From NCBI GenBank assembly GCA_030407005.1, contig JAUDYN010000001.1, positions 2,418,001-2,482,000 on the forward strand: DNA of 64,000 nucleotides. The letters run 5' to 3'. The notes under the pieces are model-generated. The model did no database searches, was not told the origin of the DNA, and saw only the letters and a program-made list of their open reading frames with translations. Positions 1 through 12,249 of this stretch are shown here, one piece after another (position 1 is the first letter of the stretch; the number at the start of each line of letters is the position of its first letter). The translations under genes and the position numbers were made by a program. The DNA is from Desarmillaria ectypa. Lineage: Eukaryota > Basidiomycota > Agaricomycetes > Agaricales > Physalacriaceae.

Positions 1-803
1 TGCAGAGCTCCACGACCTATTCAGCGGTTTATCTTCACAGGAGCCAGCCTCGCCTTCAGAGACCGACACAAGTCCCTCTCCGCTGTCAAGTGTCTTTGAC
101 GAGGCCACTGAAGTGCAAGAGACGGACAATTCAACCCAGCCATCCTTCCGATCCAGTTTAGATAGTCTTTTACAGACTTCGGCCGATTCATCTGTGTCGC
201 AAGCTTCGCCCGTCGACCAGGACGATCCTATACTTCAGAGCGACCCCATTCCCGAGGGTACGGACGATTCTTCTTCACTTCCTAACGACGACCACAATGT
301 CGTTCATGACGGCTCAGACACTAGAATCCAGATGTCGCAGCATCCTCAACGAATAACTTCAAACGTTAAATCTGTTGATGTGCCAACCACGACGATACTT
401 GTCAATAACCTCCCGTTATCGCAATACTTTCCACAAGTCGTTGACCGAGAACGCGTCGTATATCCCCTGAAGGTTGCAGGTGTTCTCGGAAAATTCAATG
501 TTTTTACAATAACGCGTGGGGGTGGTTCCACCGGGCAAACTGGTGCCATCGCGCATGGCATCGCAAAAGGACTGCTGGCTCACGACCAAGAACTCCTCAC
601 AGTTTTGCGCAAAGGTGAATCATTCTGCTCCACTATGCATGTTCTAAACTCATGTTGGACAGCTAATCTGATTAAGCGCGACCCCCGTATGGTGGAGAGA
701 AAAAAGACCGGTCTTGCCAAGGCAAGGAAGAGGGTAGGTGTTCTTTTTGCGTTGCCTATTTCCTACTCAACCTAGTTTGCAGTATACCTGGGTCAAACGG
801 TAG
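1..803 (+). CDS. Mitochondrial small ribosomal subunit protein uS9m, 3' part
   Basis: This is the C-terminal part of a mitochondrial-type ribosomal protein S9, a component of the small subunit that contacts tRNA in the decoding site. The frame is open from base 2, so the start and mitochondrial signal lie outside the window. A low-complexity Ser/Asp-rich stretch precedes the S9 domain, which shows GGGSTGQTGA, then RDPRMVERKK. The last exon is tiny: an intron from 734 to 782 is removed, and bases 783-803 complete the typical basic tail KARKRYTWVKR followed by TAG. The serine-rich N-terminal region is longer than in bacterial S9, as is usual for mitochondrial forms. The gene converges on BRE1 with about 175 bp between stops. 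Identification is firm from the tail and the GGG motif; the N-terminal gene structure is unknown. Confidence 0.9.
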
Positions 804-977
804 TCTCGGTAGTCTCGAGGCTTGGCTTAGTATTACAAATTCACTCCAGACATGCACAACGCGTGATAGGATGTATTTACTAAAGATAATAAACATACAA
901 TAATGGTCAGAACATACATAAGATAATATGAAGTGAGGTGAAGCGAAGTGAAGTGAGTAATAACAAAATAAACATCA

Positions 978-3900
978 TCATTGGAAATATATCTGCAAAA
1001 CATCGTTTTGTCCAAAAGCCAGGTTACAGGAAGGACATTTGCGTTGCCGCGTAGATAGTCGGGCGTCTATGCAGTCTTTACAGAATGCTACAATCGTGTC
1101 ATCATTGTGCGATCTGGGAAAGAGGAATAACATACTGTGCATGCATTTACTGAGTACAATTGTGCGCATTGATTGCTTACAAGTCGAACATTTCAGAAGG
1201 GACTATTATTGAACCATGAATAGGCGCGTCCAAGTGAAAGACTAGAAATCATACCATAGCCTCATCTAGTTGAACCTGTAGATCTGAATCTTTGACGGGT
1301 TTAGTCGCCGTCGCAGTAGCGGCCATCTTCTGCTTCGTCAATTGCCGCTCGTGGTCCTTCTTAAGGTGGGCTATATTTTCATCCTGTCTGCGCAACTCGG
1401 TCCTCTTGGACTCCAGTTGACTCTCCAGGTCTGCGACATGTTGTCGAATCTGCGCAAGAGATGTTAGTCACCATCCGAAACTTACAACTTGGAGACATAC
1501 ATCGACGAGACTCTGCTCAACAGCTTGGGTAGTATTGCGGAGCCTGTCATTATCCAACTGCATGTCCCTCAATTTTGACGCGGTAGCCCGGTAATCTGCA
1601 AGATAGTACTCTGATTCTTGTTTACATGCCGACTGTGATGAAGATGTAGTTAGGCAAAGTCACTGACAATCTTCGATTTCACTGACCATCTGTTGCTGCA
1701 GACTCCGCTCCATTTCCTTAGACCGCTCCTGGATCTTTTCATGTTTGTCGATGACCCTCTGCAAAGATTTGCGCTCGCCCTCTATTGCTTCCTTCTCTCG
1801 GACCGCTTGATAATACTTGTTTTCAGATTTGGCACGCTGAAATCGAGGATTAGAACGTAGATTGTCGATGCAATCCAAACTTACGTCGAGCCCGCTTTTC
1901 ACTAAGCGGTCCTCTAAACTTGACAGGTCGAATACCTTATTCTTGAGTTGACGATCTAGGCCTTCCCATGCAACCGACAGTTTGTCCAATTCAGCATACA
2001 GGGAAGTTTCAGCCTACATTATATGTGAGCGTCAACGGAATACATTAGCTGAGGGAAAAGGTCACCTCAGCGTGCTGCGATTGTTGCAAACGAAGAGCAT
2101 GTGTTTCTTCTTCTTTCTGTCTCAACCGCTCTATCAAAGCGGAGGATTCAGCAGAAACTGATGTGTCACCATACACCGAGTGATATTTCTGTAATTCTAC
2201 TCGTGCCTGAGACAGCTGTCGCAAAACATCGGTATGCGCTGCAACAGCATCGGCGCGGTCAGTTTCATATGCCGACATTGCTTGACGACATGCTGTCAAT
2301 TCCTCTTCAGCAGCACTGAATACTTTATTTTCAGTTCGCACCCTCTCAAAAATATTTCAAAGATCCGTACGTGAGGCGTTCCTGGAGAACTTGGGTGTAC
2401 TTGACGTCAGATTGGTCTCCAAGCAGGAATGTCATGATATCCTCGTTGCCCGTCGAAGCTGCGAGTCGCGCGTGAGAGAGCTTGAGCTGAGTTTTCAAGA
2501 TCTCAATGAAGTCCTGATGATAAATGAGGGACAAGCGAAGAGAACGCAACGAGGAAACTTGCGTGGCGATTGTCAGCCAAAGCTTTGTACTGTTCGAGAG
2601 ATGCCATTTTCGTGGCATCCTTCTGTTTCCGCTCGTTCAGTTCCGCTTGTTGCTGGTCACGAATCTCCCGGAGCCGAGAGATGTCGGTATCTTTGCGAGC
2701 GATCATAGCTCTCAGTTCCTGGACTTGTTGGCCAAAATCGGTCTGGAACTTCAAATCACTGGACGCTGATACAAATTGGCCAAATGGACGCACTGGTATT
2801 GCATCTTCAGCAGTAACGCGTGCCTCCGTTGCTAATGTTAGCTCCTCCTTCAAGTTGGCGATGTCAGACTGCAACTCATTGTTGCTGAATTGTAGATGAG
2901 ATATCTTCTCGATCGCGGCCTTGAAATGTGGGGTTTCTGATAACAGCTCTAAGGGCGGTGATTTAATCTGTGAAATGCATCAAAGAAAGGTAAGGGACGA
3001 AAACGACTTGCGGTACTTGACAAACTAAGTCGAATTTTTCTTTCCTCAGCTCCGTCACTTGGCGTTCTAATTCAGTGATGCGTCTATCCCGTTCCTCGGC
3101 CATAGTTTGCCAGTAAGAAGGTTTATCGTCCGCTGATATGTCTATATTTCCATTGACATGTCCGCCGAGATCAGTGGTATGCTGTTCATGAATTAAAAGG
3201 GCATCTTAGAACTCAAAACACGGGAAATACCAATTAACCAGCCACTCACTATGGGAGACGATATTTTCTCAGAAGACGCGCCTTTATCATGTCTAGTCTC
3301 GGCAGATAGCGAGTGGCTGGCAAGAACCGACTTGCTCTTAAGCCTTTCGCAACGATTTTCCGCCGCATTAAGTTGTTCCCGACAGTTTTCAGTCAGAGCT
3401 TCACTATCCTGCAATTTTTTACGAATAAGATCGAGTTGAGACCTAAGAGCAGCACACTACTTACACATGTCAGCTCCCGTTGACCGTCAACTACAAACAC
3501 CACCCACCTCTGTTTGAGCGTTTTGCCACTTTAGATACGTCTCATCGGTAAGCAAGTTGAAACCGGTGTTTCCTCCCATTTCGACCAGTCGAGAGACGAG
3601 GGCTAGAGTTACATTCCGGTAATTCTCAAAGTTGATTTGCAGTCGTTGAGCATCTTCCTCTTCAAAATACGCGGTGAGGTCAAAAACCTCTATCGCACGT
3701 CACTATATGAGTGTGAAGAATAATAAAATAAAGAAAGGAATGACCTTCCACGCCATTATTCGTTGAAGGTAAGTCTTCTGGTTTCACAAGCAGCCGTATA
3801 GTCTCTACAAGCTGAGTCGGACGCGGGAGAGTCAATGAAACTTGAGCAACGTAGAATATAACTCATACCTGCGACCAACACGCCGAAATAGCAGCCAACC

Positions 3901-4209
3901 CAGTTTCACAGGTATCCCTCCTTCGCTCCAGTTCCACAACTCTGCTTTGGCTACGTTCGTATTCACGGAAATAATGTTTCATTCTACGATATATGGCTTC
4001 CTTGCGAAAATTCTGGCATGAGAAGATGAGATATATGCCATTTCAGAATGTAGAGAAAAGCGTAATACCTCAAGTTTGTCGCCGTCTGCTGGTTCTGGTG
4101 GATCCGTAGTGCCATTAACAAGAGGTTCCCCATTTTCATCGGACAAGATGCGCTTCTTGGTGACTGGGTTGTCTTCCTCACCGCTAAGGGATCGCTTTTT
4201 GGAAGCCAT
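978..4209 (-). CDS. BRE1: BRE1-like E3 ubiquitin ligase for histone H2B
   Basis: BRE1 is a nuclear RING E3 ligase that, with the E2 Rad6, mono-ubiquitinates histone H2B. The first exon (4069-4209) encodes a Lys/Arg-rich start, MASKKRSLSGEEDNPVTKKR, typical of the family. An intron ends just before an exon coding NFRKEAIYRRMKHYFREYE. The long middle is coiled coil, spread over several exons, with the WEGLDRQLKNKVFDLS stretch near 1.95 kb. The C-terminal RING is split by an intron: splicing joins LSKCMHT to FCKDCIDARLSTRQRKCPSC, and the protein ends FGQNDVLQIYFQ, a family hallmark. The gene has many short introns; inner exon edges between 1.2 and 4.0 kb were only partly traced. It shares a 351 bp divergent promoter region with SLU7. 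The function call is strong. Confidence 0.93.
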
Positions 4210-4560
4210 TACGGTAGACGGTGAACGACAATTGCAAGCTCAATTGTCGGACCAACTATATTTCAAACTCCGTCAGCGGATTACTAAAATTGTGGCTGAC
4301 GCCTGAGTCCGAGCACCCTGGCAAAGCTCGGATTGGGTGTTACGGCCTTGACGATATATTGTAATAAAAATAAAAATATGCTATAGTATAAAGATCAATG
4401 CTTAATCCGAATTTTTAGGACCACAGCAATAACAGTGTGCATACACTTTTTTCGGCATCAACGGCAAAGTGTTTGAAGTGTGAAGAGTAGCCAAACAGTG
4501 AAGCAAGTGGGTTTCTCCGCACGGTGACCTTGTCAGCGTACTAAGTTCGCGTCCAAAGTC
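4210..4560. promoter_or_regulatory. Divergent intergenic region between BRE1 and SLU7
   Basis: These 351 bp lie between two divergent start codons and must hold both promoters. An A/T-rich segment lies around 4355-4400 (runs of aataaaaat and ctatagtataaag). No clear TATA box at a standard distance from either start and no RNA gene can be recognised. Confidence 0.5.
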
Positions 4561-6492
4561 ATGGCTTCTTCATCTGGTATGCATATTTTATTTCTATGAA
4601 TGCTCCATCACTCATCATGTTAGTCGTTGGAAAGCTTTCACGAGAAGAGTTTCGTCGTCAGAAAGATTTAGATGCGGCTCGAAAAGCCGGTACAGCGCCT
4701 GCCGCTTTGGATGAAGAAGGGAAACCTATCAATCCTCATATTCCTCGTATGCTATTTCACCTTACTGCACTATCGGTGTCTCACCTGTCATTTAGAATAT
4801 ATCTCCCAAGTACCATGGTATCTAGACACTGGAGCTCCAACCCTCAAACATCAGCGTCGACAAGATAGCGACCATTCGGAGACAAAATTTGATGCCTGGT
4901 ATGATCGTGGTGCCAAGGCCGGACCTGCAGCTAAGAAGTATCGTAAAGGTGCCTGCGAGAACTGTGGGGCTATGACCCATAATAAGCGGGACTGTCTCGA
5001 ACGACCCAGGAAGAAGGGCGCCAAGTTTACCAACAAAGATATTCAGGCAGACGAGGTCATACAAGAAGTCTCTGTTGGATATGCTGCAAAGCGGGACCGA
5101 TGGAATGGATATGATGTTGCCGATCACAAACAGGTGTACGACGAATATGCTGCCATTGAGGCCGCACGGCAAAAATTGCGCGAGGAGGAGATCGACAACC
5201 AGACAACGACTGACTTGGCTGCAGTTCGGAGGGTGGCAAAAGCTGGTAAAGCTGAAAATCAACAAGGAGATCCCGATTTTGGCTCAAGTGATGAGGAGGA
5301 CGGTGATGAAGACAAGTATGCAGACGCTGCCGATGCCGTAGGACAAAAGCTGGATGCCAAAACACGTATCACAGTTCGCAATCTACGTATTCGAGAAGAT
5401 ACTGCCAAATATCTTGTCAATCTCGATCCCTCAAGCGCCTACTATGACCCGAAAACGCGTTCCATGCGCGATGCTCCTTTGCAAAATGTGCCGCCTGAAG
5501 AGGTGTGTTTCTCAAACCTTTCTGCCCCCTCCTTCTCCTGATATATCAGTATAGGCCAAATTTGCCGGGGACAACTTTCTGCGTTATTCTGGGGATGCCC
5601 CTGACGTCCAGCAGTTGCAACTTTTTGCATGGCAAGCTGCCGCACGAGGAAATGATGTACATCTGAATGCTAATCCCACTCAGGGAGAGCTGCTACATTC
5701 AGAGTTCAAGAAACGCAAGGAAGAGCTCAAAGAGACCTCCAAAGTTAGCATCCTGGCAAAGTACGGAGGAGAAGAGTATCTGCACGCTGCGCCACAAGAA
5801 CTACGGCAAGGTCAAACAGAAGATTATGTGGAATATTCTCGTACCGGGCAGGTGATAAAAGGTCGTGAACGTGCTAAAGCCAGGTCTAAATATCCTGAAG
5901 ACGGTATGTTGACAATTTTTATATTGGCTAATCGGACATGCTAAGTTGTTCCTAGTTCTGGCCAATAATCACATCGCCGTTTGGGGTTCTTGGTACGATA
6001 CGGCAACCGGTACCTGGGGGTACGCGTGCTGTCACTCAACACTTCACATCTCCTACTGCTCTGGTCAGGCAGGCATTGATGCTGCTAAAGGCTCGAGTGC
6101 CCAGAGTCTCTTGTCGACGCATCCCAAACCCAGTGATCCACCCTCATCTATCCCTGATCACCCTGCATCCAAAGAGGTGATACAGCAAAATTACGACAAG
6201 AAAAGGATGGGAGAGGGGGACATCAAACTGGACAAAGATCGCCTTATGCAGGCCATGAAGGATGAAAAGAAACGGAAAAAGGGAGACGATGATGACCGTG
6301 ATGGACCCGGGAAGAAGTCAAAGAGCAGCTGGGAAGGCGGCAGTCATGATGTGACGGAGGAAGAACTCGGTATGTATCATATGTTTCTATACCCCAGACG
6401 AAGGAGATCTCAATTAATCTGCAGAGGCGTATCGGATGCACAGGCGAATAACAGAGGACCCTATGGCGGGTTATGTCGACGCAGAGGATTGA
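4561..6492 (+). CDS. SLU7: Pre-mRNA-splicing factor SLU7
   Basis: SLU7 acts in the second step of splicing, helping choose the 3' splice site. The start MASSS is followed by an intron, then [20 protein letters not shown]. The N-terminal half carries the conserved [15 protein letters not shown] segment and a CCHC zinc knuckle, [14 protein letters not shown], then the [11 protein letters not shown] motif. Further on, [12 protein letters not shown] and WGYACCHS are typical SLU7 core motifs. The last intron is removed to give [20 protein letters not shown] and a stop at 6490-6492. Length and domain order match the family. The ORF reads through several short introns (near 4.75, 5.5, 5.9 and 6.37 kb). 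It is divergent from BRE1 and convergent with the allantoicase fusion. The identification is very secure. Confidence 0.95.
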
Positions 6493-6799
6493 GTCAGTCA
6501 TATCGCATGTTAATATTTCACTTCTATGTAACTTGGCAAGTTATTTATGGTTTTATGGCGACCATATGCTGTTATTACGGTCAAGTCATCGCATTTGTGC
6601 CCCCCTTGCGAATCTTGATCGTCGCATACGATGTTTTCGGTTCTTTTGATGAAGCTGAATGTTACGGGAAATGTGCTTAGATGACTCTGTCGCCTATAAG
6701 GTAACAAAACAAAAGATGAAAGCAAAGATCGACGTGCTACAAATCTAGTTACTATATACTAAGCAGCGCAAGGTATGTATAAAGGTCTTCGTGCCACGG
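6493..6799. other. Intergenic, 3' ends of two convergent genes
   Basis: About 307 bp between the stops of SLU7 and the allantoicase fusion. It presumably holds both 3' UTRs; I see no ORF, repeat or RNA gene here. Confidence 0.5.
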
Positions 6800-8456
6800 T
6801 CAAAGTCTCAAACTGACCACATCATCTTCCTCTAGCTCTACAATCTCGCAATCGTCGGTACTACCGTTGCCAATTTGCGTCTCCACACAGGTGAAATCTA
6901 CCTCTTGGTCTCCAAGTACGGTCATTGGTTGATGCCATACTGCGGTATCATAGACTATGCCCTGTCCGGGTCGTGCCAAGAAGGCTCGCAAAGACTTCAT
7001 ATCCGGTTTATCTCCTCCATTTGCAACAACGACCAGATATCCCGTTCCGTTGTTGGAACCGATTGGAATGAATGCCTGATTTGTATATCGATGTCGTTCC
7101 ATCACATTCACGTTGATCTTTCCATCGTGGACATTTATCGGTTTGCAGCGATAGACGGACAGACCAGTAGTAGCACCCAAGGTGTTTGGGTATCGATTCT
7201 CCAGCAACGCCAACTTGTGGAACTTGGTTGCGGTACCACCGTTCGCGGGGGTGACATTTATACCCTTGGGAACAGCAGCATGGTCTTGGTAGGCCTGGAC
7301 GACCTTCCCAAACGGCGCAAATGCTTCGGGTGTTAGGGTTAAGACTGGAACTGTGGAGGTGGGGGTGGCTGTGTTACTGGGGTTTGGGGTTGACATTGCG
7401 GGGACGGAAGAGGAACGGGACCCCATAACCCTCACCCGTTTTATACCCCCATCTGGATGTATGGTCACGCGCACATAAATATATGCTCGACCCTCGACGT
7501 TCTCGAGCTGGAAATAGTGTTGCCTATGGGGTCCAAGCTTTGTTCTTGGTAGTATTAGCGTCCATTCCTTTGAATCTAACGAGGCATGTGCTTCGCAACT
7601 CTCAGGGAAATTTCCTTTGAAATGTGCGGTATCAATTTCTATGTATTGCAGATATCCTGGGATGCCCCTATGAATCCGTCATTTACAATCACATCGAGTA
7701 TTGGAAAAAGCATATCATACAGTTTGATTATGGCCCAATCCTTGTGTCCTTTTTGTCTACTACGTTTCGTCTCCCATCCATCGCCCATGTCTTTACCTCT
7801 CCCAGGTAGGACGAGATTAGAGCCTACACCAAAGTGCTGGTCGCTTGTTTCAACGACTGAACCTCCTGCAAAGACATGGGCAAGGTCAAAAATATGTGTC
7901 GGATCTTGCGGAATCACGGGTACAACGTGTCCGTAGACCCTGAGTCGTGCTATACCACCATCTGGATACATTTTAAGCTTGACGAAATTGACAGGTCCGG
8001 ACCGAGGAATAGGAAGCAGATGGTGCGCATTGGGTCCCAGGTCAACGGGCGCTAAGAGCTCTTTCCACTATGCAACGGTAAGTAATACAAGAAGAGCATA
8101 TCAACAATACCAATTACCCTAGAATCATCTTTGGATGGAAATTCGTCCGCATCACCTCGGAAGGCATCAACCGACGCCCTGGGTGCCTCGTTGCCATTAA
8201 AGTGCGACGTATCAATGTCAAAACCGACAATTGAGCCTGGGGTACCGAGTTGTATAATGCACCAATCATGGTCGGGATTGTGCCTCCTGGATTCCCAGCC
8301 ACTGTAGAGAGCGCCGTTGGGTCCAAATTGACCCTTGAGGCTGATTGCCGGCTCCACAAGTAGCAGATGATAAGCCTTTGCGAAGAACTCATCAGAAACG
8401 CTGAGGACACGGCCACCGATGGCAACAGAAGATAATTCAATAGCGTCAAAGGGCAT
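6800..8456 (-). CDS. Bifunctional allantoicase / ureidoglycolate lyase
   Basis: One 517-residue protein joins two successive enzymes of purine breakdown. Allantoicase cleaves allantoate to ureidoglycolate and urea; ureidoglycolate lyase then releases glyoxylate and urea. Three exons fit exactly (8118-8456, 7721-8067, 6800-7667; sum 1554 nt). The N-terminal part has both allantoicase repeats: [20 protein letters not shown] with [19 protein letters not shown] and [10 protein letters not shown], then [19 protein letters not shown] and [14 protein letters not shown]. From about residue 345 the protein changes to the ureidoglycolate lyase fold ([34 protein letters not shown]). A Cryptococcus gene called DAL2,3,3 is a known fusion of this type. 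The start at 8456 begins the first family motif. Divergent to a zinc-cluster regulator 175 bp away. Confidence 0.93.
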
Positions 8457-8499
8457 TGGATTGGAGATGGGGAGGGGGGAGAAGAAGGACTGAAGGTAC

Positions 8500-8505
8500 T
8501 GATAA
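8500..8505. promoter_or_regulatory. Candidate GATA-factor site TGATAA
   Basis: A TGATAA hexamer lies 44 bp upstream of the allantoicase-fusion start. Fungal nitrogen-regulatory GATA factors bind HGATAR, and purine-catabolic genes are commonly nitrogen controlled. A single short match can occur by chance. Confidence 0.3.
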
Positions 8506-8631
8506 CCTTTGAGAAAAGGAGGTACGGTCCGATATGAATTAGTATGTACTAAAATAGCAAGACGGAATTTTACTTGGCCGTGTTGTGCCGGATGAAAAAC
8601 GGGCCGTGAATCGGATCGAAAGGGGACAAAT

Positions 8632-10231
8632 ATGAGGCATTCGCGTTCAGGAACTCTGTCAGTGTCATCCTCCCCCTCGTCTTGCACCATGATCCCTATT
8701 GCTCCTGCACCACCGGCACCCTCTGTACCGTCCTTTATCAACCCTTCTCAGATCGATGTCAACGACGAAAAGTCCAAACGGGCTCCGAAACGAAAGCGCA
8801 CTGACACCCCCGACGAGTCGGGCACTGATGCGCCAGCTCGCAACACTCCACGACATGGTCCCAAGAAGAAAAAGGCTAACAGGGCATGTTTTCATTGCCA
8901 AAAAGCCCACTTGACCTGTGATGATAGTGTGTATCTTTCACCGCTTCATTTTTCCTTGGTCCATTCGCTCAATTTGTCTATATCTGCAGCACGTCCATGT
9001 CAACGCTGTACGAAACGTGGTATCGCGAACAGTTGTACAGAGGGTCACCGCAAAAAAGCCAAATACCTACTTGACGATGAGGAGCTGAATGAACTACGAC
9101 GGAACAAGGGTCCGGCGCCGGACAAAACAGTGGATGCACCAGTCGAGGAGATCACAGAACCTGTTTTTGCACCATCCTTTGACGCCAATTTTCCGTTCGG
9201 CTCAGAGGCTGCCAACCTCGAGTATTCAATTTTGTCCGCGATACTTGGCAACCCGTCCCCGCCGGATTCGGCAAATACTCCACCCCCGGACTTTTGGCCG
9301 TCGGTGCCGTATAACCCGCCCTTTGTAACATACCCGTATCAGTCTGCCGATGAGACGGCACCTCCCCCGCCCCCCTCATCCGCCCCAGACCCTGAGCCGC
9401 CCTCGGCACAAGAGCCGCCGGCTTTGCACCCGCTCGCACCCCGCTATCCTCTCGACACCCGTCCTCGCTCACCTCCACTGCACTTCTCTGACGCTCCTGA
9501 TCAGCCGACATCCAACTTGCAAACGATTAATGACCGCATTACCAAGCCTTACGATTATACCGAAGGCTATCATTTTTTGATGAAACACTTGCCCACTCGC
9601 TTCGAGAAGAACGATATACTCCGCATTGTCCGTGCCCTCGCTATCTTCCGCCCGTCCCTTATCGCCCTGCAAATGCCTCTGTCTCTCGACGACGAGGTCT
9701 TTGTCGAAAAATGTTTTCAGAGATCACTACTTGTGAGCCTTTGTTTCTCTGCGCGCATTATACTCACTCTTCCCAGGAACTCGATAAACTCATGTCCTTC
9801 TCTGGAACACCAACCGTTGTTTGGCGACGTACCGGTGAAATTTGTCTTGTCGCACCCGAGTTTTGCATGCTCACCGAATGGGCCATGGAGGATCTTGTCG
9901 GTCCTGGCAAAAGAAAATACATTTATGAGGTGACGCCGTGAAATTTCCTTCTTCCCTCGGCACCCTAACCTCGCTTAGCTCTTCGAGAACCAATCCGTCG
10001 TCGAATATTGGGAAAATTTTGCTTCCCACGCCTTTGAAAACACGACACAGTCAGTTTATTCTCATTGTGTTCTGCTCAAGCCCTCCGGTGCCCCTGTCCC
10101 CTCCACTTTTTGTTTCAGCATCCGGAGAGATCTCTTCGACCTGCCAAGCGTCGTAATTGGTACGTTATCTCGCGCATTTTCGATATCATACCTGACAAAT
10201 TATTCAAGGACAATGGCTTCCTCTTCTCTAA
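8632..10231 (+). CDS. ERT1/AcuM-like Zn2Cys6 transcription factor with PAS domain
   Basis: This is a nuclear DNA-binding regulator of the ERT1/AcuK/AcuM family, which in other fungi controls gluconeogenesis and non-fermentable carbon use. A basic stretch ([11 protein letters not shown]) precedes the zinc cluster [13 protein letters not shown], which is interrupted by an intron and resumes [15 protein letters not shown], followed by the family signature [17 protein letters not shown] Pro-rich linker leads to a PAS-like region ([19 protein letters not shown]) and the conserved end [19 protein letters not shown], created by splicing out an intron after 10156; stop TAA at 10229-10231. The start may be 8632 or the in-frame ATG at 8689, which has a better context (CACCATG). 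Family assignment is strong; the actual target genes are not known from sequence. Confidence 0.87.
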
Positions 10232-10388
10232 TGTATCTTTATCCTTTTCTTCAGCGTGTTCTCTTTTTTATTGTCTCTATACCTCCTGTACCTCATTACG
10301 CATAGCATCCACCAAAATAGCATCAGGATTTAAATCGCATATATATAGAAAACGGCTTGACAAAACCTGCATTCTTATTCGAAGGCTG

Positions 10389-11087
10389 CTACACTGTGTC
10401 CTGTACTGCAGCGTACTCGCTCTCTACACCCGGCTCAATGAAACTGGCATGCCCAAGAATCAACACCCCGGAAGCTCCAACCAACCAGAAAAAGGTCATT
10501 ACTGGTGACGCGAGCCAAAGGAGCGGCAGACCTATAACGAACAGGCCTGTGTACAGGTGCTTTTGGGTCACCGTATGCTCGCCAAATTGCACAGGTTCAG
10601 GAGCTATTGAGATACTTCAATCAAAGCTAAATAAGAGCAAAAGATATGCCGCACCCCATTTGTTGATTACGGCAAACCCTCCAACGAGGAAACCCAACGC
10701 GATAAGTAGAAGAGGGTTGCTGATGAGCGCATACACCGCTAGAACAGCAATAATTAAGCCGTAGTTTCCTGTTATATACAGTGAGTTTTGTGTCATTCCC
10801 ATGTCCCGAGCTGTGCAGACCTGAGAAGTACCGTGTGTTGTATGACACTCTCTACGTCGAATTAGAGGGATATCAAGTGAGTAACGAAAGGACATACAGA
10901 TGTCGCCTGGTTCAAGTCTGCGGGCCTAGATATACGGTGATAGTCAAAAAACTCGCTCGGCGGGCGAATTGCTGAAAGACGGGTTTCCTGATTCAGGTGA
11001 AATATACTCAATGTACCGGGATAAAACAGAAAAGCAACATACGCGAAAAGCTTTGACAGCGTCTGAAACTCGCAACACTGCGTCCAT
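10389..11087 (-). CDS. PRA1-family membrane trafficking protein
   Basis: PRA1/Yip3 proteins are small multi-span membrane proteins of the ER and Golgi that bind prenylated Rab GTPases. The spliced N-terminus reads MDAVLRVSDAVKAFR, joined to ETRLSAIRPPSEFFDYHR, then SRVSYNTRYFSGNYGL. Two hydrophobic pairs follow: YGLIIAVLAVYALISNPLLL with LGFLVGGFAVINKW, and YTGLFVIGLPLLWLASP with FFWLVGASGVLILGHASF. The protein ends EYAAVQDTV. At least five exons are needed; one small exon codes only about 10 residues (around 10830). One donor, at NKW|A, is the weaker GTGCGG. It is convergent with the ERT1-like gene and divergent from the CDC26-like gene. The family call is firm. Confidence 0.9.
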
Positions 11088-11275
11088 GATGGATGAATAT
11101 CGAGACAAGGGAAGAAAAAGCTGCTGTAGATGACGGCGGAAAGTGAAGGTGTACGTGGTGGCACAGCCTCACACTACAGTGCCTATAACATTCATCATTA
11201 CTGCGCCGCAGGCACGTCCAGACTCCTTTCTTAGGTTTCCTTGCTCTCACTACTGCGCAGAACACTGCCAACGCC

Positions 11276-11604
11276 ATGATTCGCCGCCCACCTACTCTCA
11301 TCCGTATGTCCGACCTCGATGTGCAGGATGTTCGCGACATGGTCGCGCAACAGAAACAAGACTTTGATACTAGAAACACCTTTGTCAGTAAAATTGCGCA
11401 AACATATCAAGGCCCTCCTCCCGGTCCTGAGCGTGACAAAGAGCTTTTGGAGCATTTTCAGGCTGCTTCAGCATGGCAGGCCGCCAAAGAGGATAGGGAG
11501 AGACGACTGGGCATGAGCAACGGTGCGCACCTTTGTGTCGTGTCCGATAGACGGTTAATTAGAACATCACGACAGACAACGGGCCCAGTACATCTCGAAA
11601 TTGA
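11276..11604 (+). CDS. CDC26-like subunit of the anaphase-promoting complex
   Basis: CDC26 is a tiny APC/C subunit whose N-terminal segment inserts into and stabilises the TPR subunit CDC16/APC6. The start MIRRPPTLIRMSDLDVQDV matches the only conserved part of the family, M-x-RR-x-PT followed by an acidic helix. The rest is helical and charged. The 3' end is not certain: I favour a 53-nt intron (11523-11575), giving a 91-residue protein ending DNGPSTSRN. A shorter 40-nt intron or no intron would extend the protein to 11660 or 11698 with no family support. It lies divergent from the PRA1 gene, 188 bp away. The call rests on about 20 residues, so confidence is moderate. Confidence 0.65.
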
Positions 11605-12249
11605 TTGTATCTATAACACGGAGCGCGAGAGCCCATTGCTTGCGAGCGCAGCATACCTAGGGAGTTACTGTGATTCTATCTTATGGAAACCTTGTTGAAC
11701 TCTGGGTATTCTTGAGAAAAACCAGCTAAACGTTGAAATCTCCGTTTCTTTTTTCTTCGTCACTCAACCACACCGCCAACATGCATATGTGCTCCCCCCA
11801 GAGACGAACCGCCGTCCTTAGGAAGGCCCAACGACACGTAAAGTAAATCGTCGATAAGGCTTCTGACTCGCCAATTTAAAGACCACGCCTTCAGTCTCTG
11901 CATGAGCAATGTCTGCCTTTTCGTTCAGTCAGCCAAACGAATTATGACAGCCGCCAGAGTATTGCCTGTTTCATGCCTATATCCGCCATCAAGGACAGTC
12001 GACATTTGTCTTCAGTGACAGTCTACAGTCGGAGCAATGAAGGTCAACCCATCACGCAGGGACGAACGCGTTCGGTGCCCTCCTTAGACGTGGGACGGCG
12101 ACATACGTATTGAATTTTTACCTATTGAAAGCAACACAAACAGTCTTTTTCGTGTAACAAGTCCGTACATCTAAGCCGTACCCAAATCCTTCTACACAAC
12201 CACGTTCGTAAACTTATCTCGGAAACCTAAAACCGTGGAAGGTCAAAGA
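11605..12249. other. Intergenic, between convergent CDC26-like and PEX5 genes
   Basis: About 645 bp downstream of two convergent genes. Only very short ORFs occur here. I recognise no RNA gene, repeat or conserved motif; part must be 3' UTR. Confidence 0.4.
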
